From the NCBI RefSeq assembly GCF_000526495.1, contig NZ_JAGE01000001.1:3356001-3420000 (forward strand): a stretch of 64,000 bases of DNA. The letters run 5' to 3'. The position numbers and the translations under genes were made by a program. Every line of letters begins with the position of its first letter. The stretch's first letter is position 1. The stretch is from Ruminiclostridium josui JCM 17888. GTDB lineage: Bacteria > Bacillota > Clostridia > Acetivibrionales > DSM-1351. The notes under the pieces are model-generated. The model was given only the letters and a program-made list of their open reading frames with translations. It ran no database searches and was not told the DNA's origin. Positions 34,514-42,882 of this stretch are shown here, piece after piece.

Positions 34514-35797
34514 ATGAATTTTGATACTATTGAATATAAAAAGTATAACGAATTATTTTACCGGTATGAACATTCCAGTGGTTTAAATTGTATAGTAATT
34601 CCTAAAAAAGGCTATTACAAAAAGTACGCTACATTTTCTACCCAATACGGTTCCGTAGATAATGAATTTGTCATACCAGGAGAAAGTAAACCCACAAAAG
34701 TTCCTGACGGAATTGCACATTTTTTGGAGCACAAGCTTTTTGAGCAAAAAGACGGAAGTGTCATGGATAAGTTTGCAGCTTTGGGCTCAAAACCTAATGC
34801 ATTTACAAGCTTTAACCAAACTGTATACCTTTTTTCTTGTACAGACTTGTTTAGCGAAAACTTCAAGCTTTTATTAAATTTTGTTCAAAATCCGTATATT
34901 ACAGATGAAAGCGTTGAACGTGAAAAGAAGATAATAGGTCAGGAAATCAATATGTACCGTGACGATCCAGGATGGCGTGCAAACTTCAATCTACTTAAGG
35001 CAATGTACAAGAACCACCCTGTAAGGTATGATATAGCGGGTACTATTGACAGTATAAGTGAAATTACAAAAGAAACCTTGTATAAATGCTATAAGACCTT
35101 TTACCATCCATCAAATATGCTCATAACAGTGGTTGGTGACGTGGATCACATTAAAGTTTTTGAGCAGGTTGAGAATTGCATACAGACATCGGATAAGTCT
35201 ACTGAAATTAAAAGAATCTTTCCAAAAGAAAGTTCGGATATTAACAAAAGTTATATCGAGCAAAATATGCCGGTATCAACACCTATATTTTATATGGGAT
35301 TTAAAGACAGCAATTTTGACTTAGAAGGTGATGAAATCCTTAGATATGAGATTGCTATAAAAGTTCTGTTGTCAATGCTTATGGGAAAAAGTTCAAGACT
35401 TTACGAAGAACTGTATGACAAGAGCCTTATAAATTCCAGCTTTGAAATGGATTTTTCTTTAGAGAATAGTTATGCATATTCAATGTTCGGAGGAGAATCT
35501 GTAAACCCGGAAGAGGTTCAGGATATGGTTACAAAGGAAATTAAATTACTGAAAAAACAAGGGCTTGATCAGGAGAACTTTAACAGACTTCTTAACGCTT
35601 CAAAAGGAAGATTTTTAAGACAGTTAAATTCACTGGAAAATATATCAAGATCCTTTATAAATTTATATTTTAAGGGGGTTACATTGTTTGATTATCTAGA
35701 AGTTTATGATAAAATGAAATTTGATTATATTACAGATGTATTTGACAGTCATTTTGACATTAAGCGCATGGCGTTATCTGTTGTTAAGCAGAAATAA
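34514..35797 (+). CDS. M16-family zinc peptidase, catalytic partner (YmfH-like)
   Basis: 427-residue zinc metallopeptidase of the insulinase/processing-peptidase family. The inverted zinc motif HFLEH lies at His69-Glu72-His73, with the downstream glutamate region EREKKIIGQEINMYRDDP near 137-154 supplying the third ligand. The second lobe contains LLSMLMGKSSRLYEELYDKSL. It likely works as a heterodimer with the preceding inactive homologue. No signal peptide, so it acts in the cytosol. Its ribosome-binding site is CGGAGGAG. It is followed 24 bases later by lgt. Confidence 0.9.
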   Translation: MNFDTIEYKKYNELFYRYEHSSGLNCIVIPKKGYYKKYATFSTQYGSVDNEFVIPGESKPTKVPDGIAHFLEHKLFEQKDGSVMDKFAALGSKPNAFTSFNQTVYLFSCTDLFSENFKLLLNFVQNPYITDESVEREKKIIGQEINMYRDDPGWRANFNLLKAMYKNHPVRYDIAGTIDSISEITKETLYKCYKTFYHPSNMLITVVGDVDHIKVFEQVENCIQTSDKSTEIKRIFPKESSDINKSYIEQNMPVSTPIFYMGFKDSNFDLEGDEILRYEIAIKVLLSMLMGKSSRLYEELYDKSLINSSFEMDFSLENSYAYSMFGGESVNPEEVQDMVTKEIKLLKKQGLDQENFNRLLNASKGRFLRQLNSLENISRSFINLYFKGVTLFDYLEVYDKMKFDYITDVFDSHFDIKRMALSVVKQK

Positions 35798-35821
35798 AAA
35801 GTGTTTTTGTGGAGGTTAGAA

Positions 35822-36895
35822 ATGGATAGTACATTAGTCAGCTTTCCTGAACTCGGTTGGAGTTTCCAGGTACCAAGAGTTGCTTTCTACATTTTTGGTA
35901 AACCAATATACTGGTATGGAATTATTATAGCCGCTGCCTTTTTGATATGTGTGTTATGGGCAATGAAAGATTCAACAAAATACGATCTAATTCCGGATAC
36001 AATAATAGATTTGATGCTGTTTGCAGCCCCGGCAGCTATAATATGTGCAAGGATATACTATGTTGTTTTCAGTTGGTCTGAGTATAGAGACAACCTCATT
36101 GATATTGTGAACCTTAGAAAAGGCGGTTTAGCAGTCTATGGAGGAATAATAGGTGCTATAGTTACTGCTTATTTTGTTGCAAGATATAAAAAAATTCCTA
36201 CAATGAAGCTTTTTGATTTTGCGATACCCTATGTGGCTCTGGGACAGGCGATTGGGCGTTGGGGGAATTTTTTCAACCAGGAAGCTTTTGGAGCAAATAC
36301 AAGTCTTCCATGGGGGATGACCAGTTCTACAATAACTTCATATTTAACAAATAAATCCGATTCAATTCAAGAAACGTTAGGTATAACTGTAAATCCTGAT
36401 TTACCCGTTCATCCAACATTTTTATACGAAAGCTTATGGAGTCTTTTGATTTTTGCATTTCTTATGTGGATGCGAAAAAGAAAGAAATTCAGCGGTGAGA
36501 TATTCTGCTTGTATTTTATATCCTATAGTCTAGGAAGAGCGTTTATAGAAGGTCTTAGAACAGATAGTCTGATGCTTGGTAATCTAAGGGTGTCACAATT
36601 TCTATCTATTATAATGATAATCGCTTTCAGTGTATTGGTGATAGTTCTGAGAAACAAAGCAAAAAATGCAGTGTGTGAAGAGGCAGAAACAGAACCAAGC
36701 GTATATGCAAATGTTCTTAAGTATTTGGAAGAAGAACAAGCAGCTGAAAATAATGAGCAAAGCACTGAGAATTTGCAGGAAGCAGACAATACACAGGATG
36801 TTGGGGAAGAATCTGGTGAAAATGAACCTGCCAACAGTGAAAACTCACAAGAAGATAATGAAGAAGAAGATAATAAAATAACTGACAGCAAGTAA
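35822..36895 (+). CDS. lgt: Prolipoprotein diacylglyceryl transferase with acidic C-terminal extension
   Basis: Transfers diacylglycerol from phosphatidylglycerol to the lipobox cysteine of prolipoproteins. The 357-residue protein has about seven membrane segments, the Lgt signature GQAIGRWGNFFNQEAFG near residues 142-158 and HPTFLYESLW near 198-207. ATG 35822 follows GGAGG; an in-frame TTG at 35801 is upstream of that site. From about residue 285 a highly acidic, Glu/Asn/Gln/Ser-rich tail of roughly 73 residues extends beyond the normal family end, which is unusual. It is next to the rodA-like gene. Confidence 0.94.
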   Translation: MDSTLVSFPELGWSFQVPRVAFYIFGKPIYWYGIIIAAAFLICVLWAMKDSTKYDLIPDTIIDLMLFAAPAAIICARIYYVVFSWSEYRDNLIDIVNLRKGGLAVYGGIIGAIVTAYFVARYKKIPTMKLFDFAIPYVALGQAIGRWGNFFNQEAFGANTSLPWGMTSSTITSYLTNKSDSIQETLGITVNPDLPVHPTFLYESLWSLLIFAFLMWMRKRKKFSGEIFCLYFISYSLGRAFIEGLRTDSLMLGNLRVSQFLSIIMIIAFSVLVIVLRNKAKNAVCEEAETEPSVYANVLKYLEEEQAAENNEQSTENLQEADNTQDVGEESGENEPANSENSQEDNEEEDNKITDSK

Positions 36896-36913
36896 TTTAG
36901 GAAAAGGTGAAAA

Positions 36914-38035
36914 ATGTATTTCGTTGAAAAGTCGCAAACATCAAATCCTTATAAAAGATTTGACTACATGTTGTTTATATCGGTTTTAGTATTATCAGCA
37001 GTAGGGCTTATTGTGCTCAGCAGTGCAGTAAGAACCAGACCGAATATTCTGAAGTCTCAGATACTTGCTATGATAATGGGAATCGCACTATGTCTTATTT
37101 TAAGCATAATAGATTATAAGGATTTAAAGGTTCTCAGTTTATTTATTTTTTTTGGTGCAATGTCTTTGATGGTTCTTGTTTTATTTATAGGCTCTGGAGA
37201 TGACCTGGGAAGTAGAAGCTGGATGCAAATAGCCGGGTTTAGTGTTCAACCATCAGAATTTGCGAAGATAGCTTATATTATTCTGGCTTCGGTTTTTTTG
37301 GAGAGGATCAAAGATAGTACTGAAAAGAATAAATCAGATATTATAAAATTCGTTGTATACTCAATGGTTTCCATAGGTTTTGTACTACTGCAAAAGGATT
37401 TGGGAACAGCCCTTGTATTTGTATTTATATTCCTTATATTTATATATATTGCTGGAATCCCTTACAGGTACATATTTATCTTGAGTGGAGGATTACTGCT
37501 TTCATTACCTTTTATCTGGGTTTATGTTCTGAATGGAAATAGACGTGAGAGAATTCTTACTTTTATTTCACCTGACAGAGATCCACAGGGGGCCGGATAT
37601 AATGTAATTCAATCAAAGATTGCAGTGGGCTCAGGACAGTTGTTTGGACAAGGCTACGGAAGTGGGTTGCAAACCCAAAGCAGGAATGTACCAGTAAACG
37701 AGTCAGACTTTATTTTCTCGGTGGTTGGAGAAGAGTTTGGATTCATTGGTGCTATTATAATTATAATATTAGCTTTGATAATTCTTTTAAGATGTATTTA
37801 TATTGCAAAAAACTCAAGTGATTCCTATGGTTCATTTCTTGTAATAGGTGTGACAGGTATGTTTGCATTTAATTTTATTGAAAATATCGGAATGAGCATA
37901 GGTCTGCTTCCAGTTACAGGTTTACCACTTCCTTTTGTAAGTGCGGGAGGAAGTGCAGTACTGGCCAATTATATAGCCACAGGTATTGTTTTAAGTGTTT
38001 CATCAAGACGAAAAAAAGTACTGTTTAGTACTTAG
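36914..38035 (+). CDS. rodA: SEDS-family peptidoglycan polymerase, RodA type
   Basis: Polytopic glycosyltransferase of the RodA/FtsW/SpoVE family that polymerises lipid II together with a class B PBP. 373 residues with about ten membrane segments. Visible motifs are GSRSWMQIAGFSVQPSEFAK near 99-118, the segment LQKDLGTALVF near 157-167 and ESDFIFSVVGEEFGFIGA near 261-278. Assigned to RodA rather than FtsW because it sits with lgt outside the wall cluster, while a second SEDS gene lies within it; that is position-based. ATG 36914 follows AGGAAAAGGTG. Followed by a good terminator. Confidence 0.85.
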   Translation: MYFVEKSQTSNPYKRFDYMLFISVLVLSAVGLIVLSSAVRTRPNILKSQILAMIMGIALCLILSIIDYKDLKVLSLFIFFGAMSLMVLVLFIGSGDDLGSRSWMQIAGFSVQPSEFAKIAYIILASVFLERIKDSTEKNKSDIIKFVVYSMVSIGFVLLQKDLGTALVFVFIFLIFIYIAGIPYRYIFILSGGLLLSLPFIWVYVLNGNRRERILTFISPDRDPQGAGYNVIQSKIAVGSGQLFGQGYGSGLQTQSRNVPVNESDFIFSVVGEEFGFIGAIIIIILALIILLRCIYIAKNSSDSYGSFLVIGVTGMFAFNFIENIGMSIGLLPVTGLPLPFVSAGGSAVLANYIATGIVLSVSSRRKKVLFST

Positions 38036-38118
38036 TGTGTATAGTATTTGTTATTGGGAAATAATCAGATTTACAGGTGCTACATCAAAAACCCATAAAA
38101 TCTAGTACTACTGACCTA

Positions 38119-38157
38119 TAAAAGGCGGGATTAATATCCTGTCTTTTATTTTTTTTA
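38119..38157 (+). terminator. Intrinsic terminator after rodA
   Basis: TAAAAGGCGGGAT (38119-38131) and ATCCTGTCTTTTA (38136-38148) form a 13-bp stem with two G-U pairs and a TAAT loop, followed by eight T bases. A strong terminator separating rodA from the mraZ promoter. Confidence 0.85.
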
Positions 38158-38177
38158 TTCCAATTATCCGAAATATA

Positions 38178-38206
38178 TTGATAATTACTAAGTTTTGCAA
38201 TAAAAT
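38178..38206 (+). promoter_or_regulatory. mraZ operon promoter
   Basis: TTGATA (38178-38183), 17 bases, TAAAAT (38201-38206). Transcription would begin near 38213, right at the first MraZ box. Confidence 0.7.
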
Positions 38207-38216
38207 ATGTTTATAA

Positions 38217-38242
38217 GTGGTGAAAAGTGGTGGGAAGTGGAG
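38217..38242 (+). promoter_or_regulatory. MraZ operator: three GTGG boxes spaced by 10 bp
   Basis: GTGGTG at 38217, GTGGTG at 38227 and GTGGAG at 38237, in exact 10-bp phase. In studied bacteria MraZ binds three or four such direct repeats before its own gene and represses the wall/division cluster; placement at +5 of the predicted promoter fits repression. Confidence 0.8.
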
Positions 38243-38271
38243 GAAACTTATTCGGATGTGGGGTGTAAAAA

Positions 38272-38703
38272 TTGTTCTATGGTGAATACCAACATACAAT
38301 TGACCCTAAAGGAAGAGCAATAGTACCTTCAAAGTTCCGTGAAGGGTTAGGTGAAAAGTTCATACTAACCAAGGGACTTGACGGTTGTTTATTTGCGTAC
38401 TCATCCGAGGAGTGGACAAGCTTGGAAAACAAGCTAAAATCCTTGCCATTTACCGATAAGGACGTCCGGGCATTTATCAGATTTTTCTTTTCAGGAGCAA
38501 CTGAATGTGAAGTTGATAAACAGGGAAGGATATTGATACCACAGAATCTGCGCGAATATGCTGCACTTGAAAAAGACATATATGTAATTGGTGTGTCCTC
38601 AAGAGTAGAAATATGGAAAAAGGAAGCATGGGAAGCTTACAATAGCGATGATAACATCAGCGCGGATAAAATTGCGGAAAAGATGGCATTACTTGGTATA
38701 TAG
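38272..38703 (+). CDS. mraZ: Transcriptional regulator MraZ
   Basis: 143-residue protein with two AbrB/SpoVT-like domains, DNA-binding regulator of the division and cell wall cluster. [20 protein letters not shown] (residues 1-20) is the first repeat and [18 protein letters not shown] (about 83-100) the second; each carries the DxxGR motif. The start is TTG 38272 with GGGGTG upstream. The GTGG boxes just before it are its probable own operator. Followed 23 bases later by rsmH, the almost universal partner. Confidence 0.97.
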   Translation: MFYGEYQHTIDPKGRAIVPSKFREGLGEKFILTKGLDGCLFAYSSEEWTSLENKLKSLPFTDKDVRAFIRFFFSGATECEVDKQGRILIPQNLREYAALEKDIYVIGVSSRVEIWKKEAWEAYNSDDNISADKIAEKMALLGI

Positions 38704-38726
38704 CCGGAAAAACTTTGAGGTGAATA

Positions 38727-39668
38727 ATGGAATTTAAACATAAATCCGTATTACTTGATGAGTGTATAGAAAATCTGAATATAAATCAGGAAGGTATTTA
38801 TGTTGACGGTACAATTGGAGGAGCGGGACATTCATCAGAGATATATAAAAGACTAGGTGAAAAAGGCTGTTTGATAGGTCTCGACCAAGATAACTTTGCT
38901 GTAGAAACATCGGTTAAGAGGCTAGGTGGAATTAATTCTTCAGCAGATTTCAGGGTTGTAAATACCAATTTTAAAAATATACGTAATGCCTGTTCCGAGT
39001 TAGGAATTTATGAAGTAGACGGTATTCTTCTGGATTTGGGAGTTTCCTCACATCAATTGGATGAAGCATCCAGAGGATTTAGTTACCAACATGATGCACC
39101 ACTTGACATGAGAATGGATAGAAAGTCCAGCCTGTCGGCTTACGACGTGGTAAACAAGTATTCCGAGGAGGATATATACCGAATTATCCGTGACTACGGA
39201 GAAGAAAAATGGGCTTCTCGTATAGCAAAATTCATTGTGGAAGCCAGACAGAACAAATCCATAGAAACTACTTATGAATTGGTAGACATAATAAAGAGAG
39301 CGGTTCCAAGTTCAGCAAGAAGGGATGGTCCTCATCCGGCAAAAAGAACTTTTCAGGCAATTAGGATAGAAGTCAACAATGAACTTGGGATATTAAATCA
39401 AACAATTGAAGATTGTGTAGATTTGCTTAAAAGTGGAGGAAGGCTGTGTATTATAACTTTCCATTCACTGGAAGATAGGATAGTTAAGACTCAGTTTAAT
39501 AAAATGGTAAATCCATGCACTTGTCCATCTTCTTTTCCGGTATGTGTTTGCGGAAAAGAGCCCAGGGCAGTGCTTGTAAATAAAAAACCTATTGTTTCGG
39601 ATAGTCGTGAACTTGAGGAAAATCCGAGAGCAAGAAGTGCTAAATTAAGAGTTCTGCAAAAAATATAG
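38727..39668 (+). CDS. rsmH: 16S rRNA (cytosine-1402-N4)-methyltransferase
   Basis: SAM-dependent enzyme that methylates N4 of C1402 in the decoding centre. 313 residues with the SAM-binding start [10 protein letters not shown] and [18 protein letters not shown] (about 24-41), [20 protein letters not shown] (about 95-114) and the C-terminal [11 protein letters not shown] cysteine cluster [13 protein letters not shown] near 270 is common in the family. ATG 38727 follows GAGGTG. Confidence 0.97.
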   Translation: MEFKHKSVLLDECIENLNINQEGIYVDGTIGGAGHSSEIYKRLGEKGCLIGLDQDNFAVETSVKRLGGINSSADFRVVNTNFKNIRNACSELGIYEVDGILLDLGVSSHQLDEASRGFSYQHDAPLDMRMDRKSSLSAYDVVNKYSEEDIYRIIRDYGEEKWASRIAKFIVEARQNKSIETTYELVDIIKRAVPSSARRDGPHPAKRTFQAIRIEVNNELGILNQTIEDCVDLLKSGGRLCIITFHSLEDRIVKTQFNKMVNPCTCPSSFPVCVCGKEPRAVLVNKKPIVSDSRELEENPRARSAKLRVLQKI

Positions 39669-39789
39669 TATAAAACCTAAAATTAAGATAACAAATGAAA
39701 ATCATAATATATCAACATATGAAGAATTAATTTAAATACTATTGATAAAGTTCTGAGAAACAAAAGCTAAAACTTTTAAAAATGGAAAC

Positions 39790-39817
39790 GGGAATCAAGC
39801 TTTTATAGCTGATTCCC
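39790..39817 (+). other. Hairpin in the rsmH-ftsL spacer
   Basis: GGGAATCA and TGATTCCC pair perfectly (8 bp, 12-base loop) about 35 bases before the ftsL-like gene. Without a direct T run it is a weak terminator or processing stem. The rest of the 183-nt spacer is AT-rich with nothing recognisable. Confidence 0.4.
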
Positions 39818-39851
39818 CAATTATCTTTATTATTGACGGGGGTGTTTAAGA

Positions 39852-40337
39852 GTGGCAGAGACCAAAAAAAATGATTACGTACACGGTTCCTTAGCGGAAA
39901 AAATACAATATGACCCATATGAAGACAATGCCATACTCAAGTCAAAAAAGATAGCAAGGGATAACAAAAGAGTAAAGGTCAGAATTATCTCAAGCATTTT
40001 TCTTGTTTTTCTAATGTTTATTGTTGTTATGCTCAGATATGCACAAATCAGTAAGTTAAATTATGAAAGCAATATACTGAAAAGTGAGTATACCAAGATA
40101 CAGAATGAAAATCAATTGTTGCTTATTGATATACAGAATGCTATGGATTTAAAGAATATAAGACAAATTGCAGAAACAAAGCTGGACATGCATAAGCCCG
40201 ACAAGTCACAAATTGTGTATGTAAGTATACCAAAAAAAGATGTTACGATTACAGCAAACAAGGAACAGTCAAAACTAACGGCATTGTTCAATGGTATGCG
40301 CAAAAGCATTAACAAGTTCGTAAATATGATTTATTAA
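39852..40337 (+). CDS. ftsL: FtsL-like cell division protein (septum formation initiator family)
   Basis: 161-residue bitopic membrane protein expected in the divisome with FtsB/DivIC and a class B PBP. A basic cytosolic segment of about 43 residues is followed by one membrane helix (about 45-63, IISSIFLVFLMFIVVML) and a coiled coil (about 65-105, LKSEYTKIQNENQLLLIDIQ), then a short extracytoplasmic tail. The assignment rests on topology and position between rsmH and the PBP gene, since FtsL sequences are poorly conserved. The start is GTG 39852 after GGGGGTG. Confidence 0.8.
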   Translation: MAETKKNDYVHGSLAEKIQYDPYEDNAILKSKKIARDNKRVKVRIISSIFLVFLMFIVVMLRYAQISKLNYESNILKSEYTKIQNENQLLLIDIQNAMDLKNIRQIAETKLDMHKPDKSQIVYVSIPKKDVTITANKEQSKLTALFNGMRKSINKFVNMIY

Positions 40338-40430
40338 GCCTATCTCCTTGGTTGATTCAAGATAACAGACCATGATAATATATTATATATCCGACAACAA
40401 ACAAAGCGGATATCCATGGGGGGGCTAAAA

Positions 40431-40454
40431 ATGAATATAATTAATTATGAATAA
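40431..40454 (+). CDS. Seven-codon micro-ORF before a terminator (speculative)
   Basis: ATG followed by Asn-Ile-Ile-Asn-Tyr-Glu and TAA, preceded by a seven-G run (40418-40424) at a perfect six-base spacing. The stop is four bases before the hairpin terminator at 40459. An inverted repeat ATATCCG/CGGATAT (40387-40413) lies just upstream. This could be a leader peptide that controls readthrough toward the PBP gene, but the codons show no obvious stalling run and chance occurrence cannot be excluded. Confidence 0.25.
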   Translation: MNIINYE

Positions 40455-40458
40455 GCAG

Positions 40459-40510
40459 CTATAGATTTTTTAATATAACATTATATTAAGTCTATAGTTT
40501 TTATTTTTGG
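40459..40510 (+). terminator. Terminator between ftsL and the PBP gene
   Basis: Outer stem CTATAGA / TCTATAG (40459-40465 with 40491-40497), inner perfect 9-bp stem TTAATATAA / TTATATTAA (40470-40489), then TTTTTATTTTT. Confidence 0.7.
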
Positions 40511-40536
40511 ACAATTTATTTTAAATTTAATAATAT
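40508..40536 (+). promoter_or_regulatory. Possible promoter for the PBP-mur cluster
   Basis: TGGACA (40508-40513), 17 bases, TAATAT (40531-40536), directly behind the terminator and 73 bases before the PBP gene. A moderate match only. Confidence 0.35.
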
Positions 40537-40608
40537 ATTTTATTAAAATACAATATTAATTACTAAACGGGACATTTTACATTAATAGACAACAAGGGGG
40601 AGAATGCT

Positions 40609-42813
40609 TTGGCTGGAGTAAATTTGAAAATAAAAAAACGGCTTTTGTTTATACTTGGTGTTTTTACCATACTAACACTTATGCTAGTGTTAAGAATTGC
40701 ATGGATTCAAATATATAGCGGTAAAGAATATCAGGAATTTGCATATAATCAACAGACAAAGAATCGTACTATAAGTGCCAAAAGAGGTACTATATATGAC
40801 CGTAACATGAAACCTTTAGCTGTAAGCGGTTCAGTAGATACTATAAGTGCAAGTCCTCAGGAGATAAAAAAACAAAAACTGGATTTAGACAAGATTTCCA
40901 GTGAACTTGCAGCTATACTTGACATGGACATGGAAACAATTAAAAAGAAGCTTACTAAGAATAACCAATATGAACTTATAAAACAAAAAGTAGATAGGGA
41001 AGTAGGAAACGAAGTACGGGAGTGGAAGAGTACAAACCATATATCCGGTATTTATGTTGATGAAGATACAAAGAGATTTTATCCCAATAGAAATCTGGCT
41101 GCTCACGTTATCGGCTTCACCAATATAGACAATGATGGACTTGACGGTGTTGAAAAGATGATGGAGAAATACTTAAAGGGCGTACCCGGTAAAATTCTCA
41201 GTGAAACAGACGCAAGCGGAATGGCATTGAGTATGAGCGATGAAAAATTCATACAGCCTCAGGACGGTAATGATGTTATTCTTACAATAGACGAAACAAT
41301 TCAGTATTTTGCTGAAAAGGCTTTGGAAAAGGCAATTTCAGATAATAATGTATTAAACGGAGCTACTGCAATAGTAATGGACCCAAGAAACGGTGAAATA
41401 CTTGCATTAGCTTCAAAACCCGATTTTGATTTGAATGATCCCAGAGGAGTTCCAAAGGGAAAAGACCCTGAAACCTGGACTGGAAAAAGCAAGGAAGATG
41501 TAGAATATCTCCAACAGACGGTATGGAGAAATAAAGCAGTTGTTGATACATATGAGCCCGGTTCCACATTTAAGCCGATTACAGCAGCGGCAGGCCTTGA
41601 AGAGGGCGCTATTACCCCTGATACACAGGTTACCGATGCTACTGTAAAGGTTGGAGGGTGGAACATAAATTGTTGGAAACCAAACGCCCATTTACATGAA
41701 ACTTTCAGAGAAGGGGTTTATAACTCCTGTAACCCTGTTTTCGTGCGTCTTTCCCAAAAATTGGGAGTACCATTGTTTTTTAAATATGTAAAAGCATTTG
41801 GTTTTTATGATAAAACAGGAATTGATTTACCCGGTGAAGCACGCGGTATAATGTTTACAAACCCTACAGAGGTAAACATGGCAACAGCTTCCTTTGGACA
41901 ACGTTTCCAGATAACACCTATACAGCTTATACAGGCATATGGTGCAATTGCAAACGGAGGAGACCTGATAACACCTCATGTTGTTAAAGAGGTAGTAGAC
42001 GAAACAGGAAGTGTAATAAAGAAATTTGAGCCAAAAGTTGTAAGAAAAGTAATATCTAGACAAACTTCCGATACATTAAAATCTATACTCCAAGGGGTTG
42101 TAGATGTAGGTACAGGTAAAAATGCTAAGATACCGGGCTACAAAATCGGAGGTAAGACAGGTACATCGGAAACAATAGTGGACCCAAAACTTCAAAAACT
42201 AAATATTGTAGGAAAAAATAAGAGATACATAGTTTCATTTTCAGCCATTGCGCCTACTGACAATCCAAGCCTGTGTGTGCTGGTTGTATTGGATTATCCT
42301 GATATGTACAATCCCGGAGGCGGTATGCTGGTTGCTCCTGTTGTAGGAAAGCTTATAGATGATATTCTCAGCTATAAGGGTGTTGAAAAGGAATACACAG
42401 AGGAAGACAAAAAGCAGTTGCTTCAGGAGGTTCAGGTTCCAAATGTAAAGGGCAAGACAGTGGAAGAGGCAGTTAAACTGTTGAAACAAAACAAACTAGA
42501 GTATAAAATAGAAGGAAGCAACACTGACAAAAAGGCAATTGTACAGGATCAGACTCCGAAATTTGGCGCGTTACTTCATGAGCAATCTATAGTTATACTC
42601 TATACCTATAAGGCAAAAGAGGAAGCGACAGTTAAGGTTCCGGACGTTAAGAACAAGTCTGTTTATGATGCGACCCAAGCTTTTAAGAAACTTGGACTTA
42701 ATATTCGTGTCAACGGTACCGGAACAGCGGTTAGCCAGAATATAGATGCAGGTACAAAAGTTAAGAAAGGTGCTGTTATAGAAGTTATATTCAGGAATGT
42801 AGTTTCAGATTAG
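40609..42813 (+). CDS. Class B penicillin-binding protein with two PASTA domains (PBP2/SpoVD type)
   Basis: Peptidoglycan D,D-transpeptidase for septum or spore cortex. 734 residues: one N-terminal membrane helix (about 12-32), dimerisation/pedestal domain starting KRGTIYDRNMKPLA (about 62-75), and the transpeptidase domain with catalytic Ser319 (STFK 319-322), SCN at 373-375 and KTG at 516-518, then two PASTA repeats (about 603-665 and 672-732). PASTA tails occur in SpoVD and in some division PBPs; I cannot decide between spoVD and pbpB, so no symbol is given. The start is TTG 40609 after AAGGGGGAGA. It precedes murE. Confidence 0.93.
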   Translation: MAGVNLKIKKRLLFILGVFTILTLMLVLRIAWIQIYSGKEYQEFAYNQQTKNRTISAKRGTIYDRNMKPLAVSGSVDTISASPQEIKKQKLDLDKISSELAAILDMDMETIKKKLTKNNQYELIKQKVDREVGNEVREWKSTNHISGIYVDEDTKRFYPNRNLAAHVIGFTNIDNDGLDGVEKMMEKYLKGVPGKILSETDASGMALSMSDEKFIQPQDGNDVILTIDETIQYFAEKALEKAISDNNVLNGATAIVMDPRNGEILALASKPDFDLNDPRGVPKGKDPETWTGKSKEDVEYLQQTVWRNKAVVDTYEPGSTFKPITAAAGLEEGAITPDTQVTDATVKVGGWNINCWKPNAHLHETFREGVYNSCNPVFVRLSQKLGVPLFFKYVKAFGFYDKTGIDLPGEARGIMFTNPTEVNMATASFGQRFQITPIQLIQAYGAIANGGDLITPHVVKEVVDETGSVIKKFEPKVVRKVISRQTSDTLKSILQGVVDVGTGKNAKIPGYKIGGKTGTSETIVDPKLQKLNIVGKNKRYIVSFSAIAPTDNPSLCVLVVLDYPDMYNPGGGMLVAPVVGKLIDDILSYKGVEKEYTEEDKKQLLQEVQVPNVKGKTVEEAVKLLKQNKLEYKIEGSNTDKKAIVQDQTPKFGALLHEQSIVILYTYKAKEEATVKVPDVKNKSVYDATQAFKKLGLNIRVNGTGTAVSQNIDAGTKVKKGAVIEVIFRNVVSD

Positions 42814-42882
42814 TTTAGTGGTAAAAAAACAGGGCAATACTTATAGAAAGCATTGGATTCTAATATTTGGAGGTGTTTTTAT

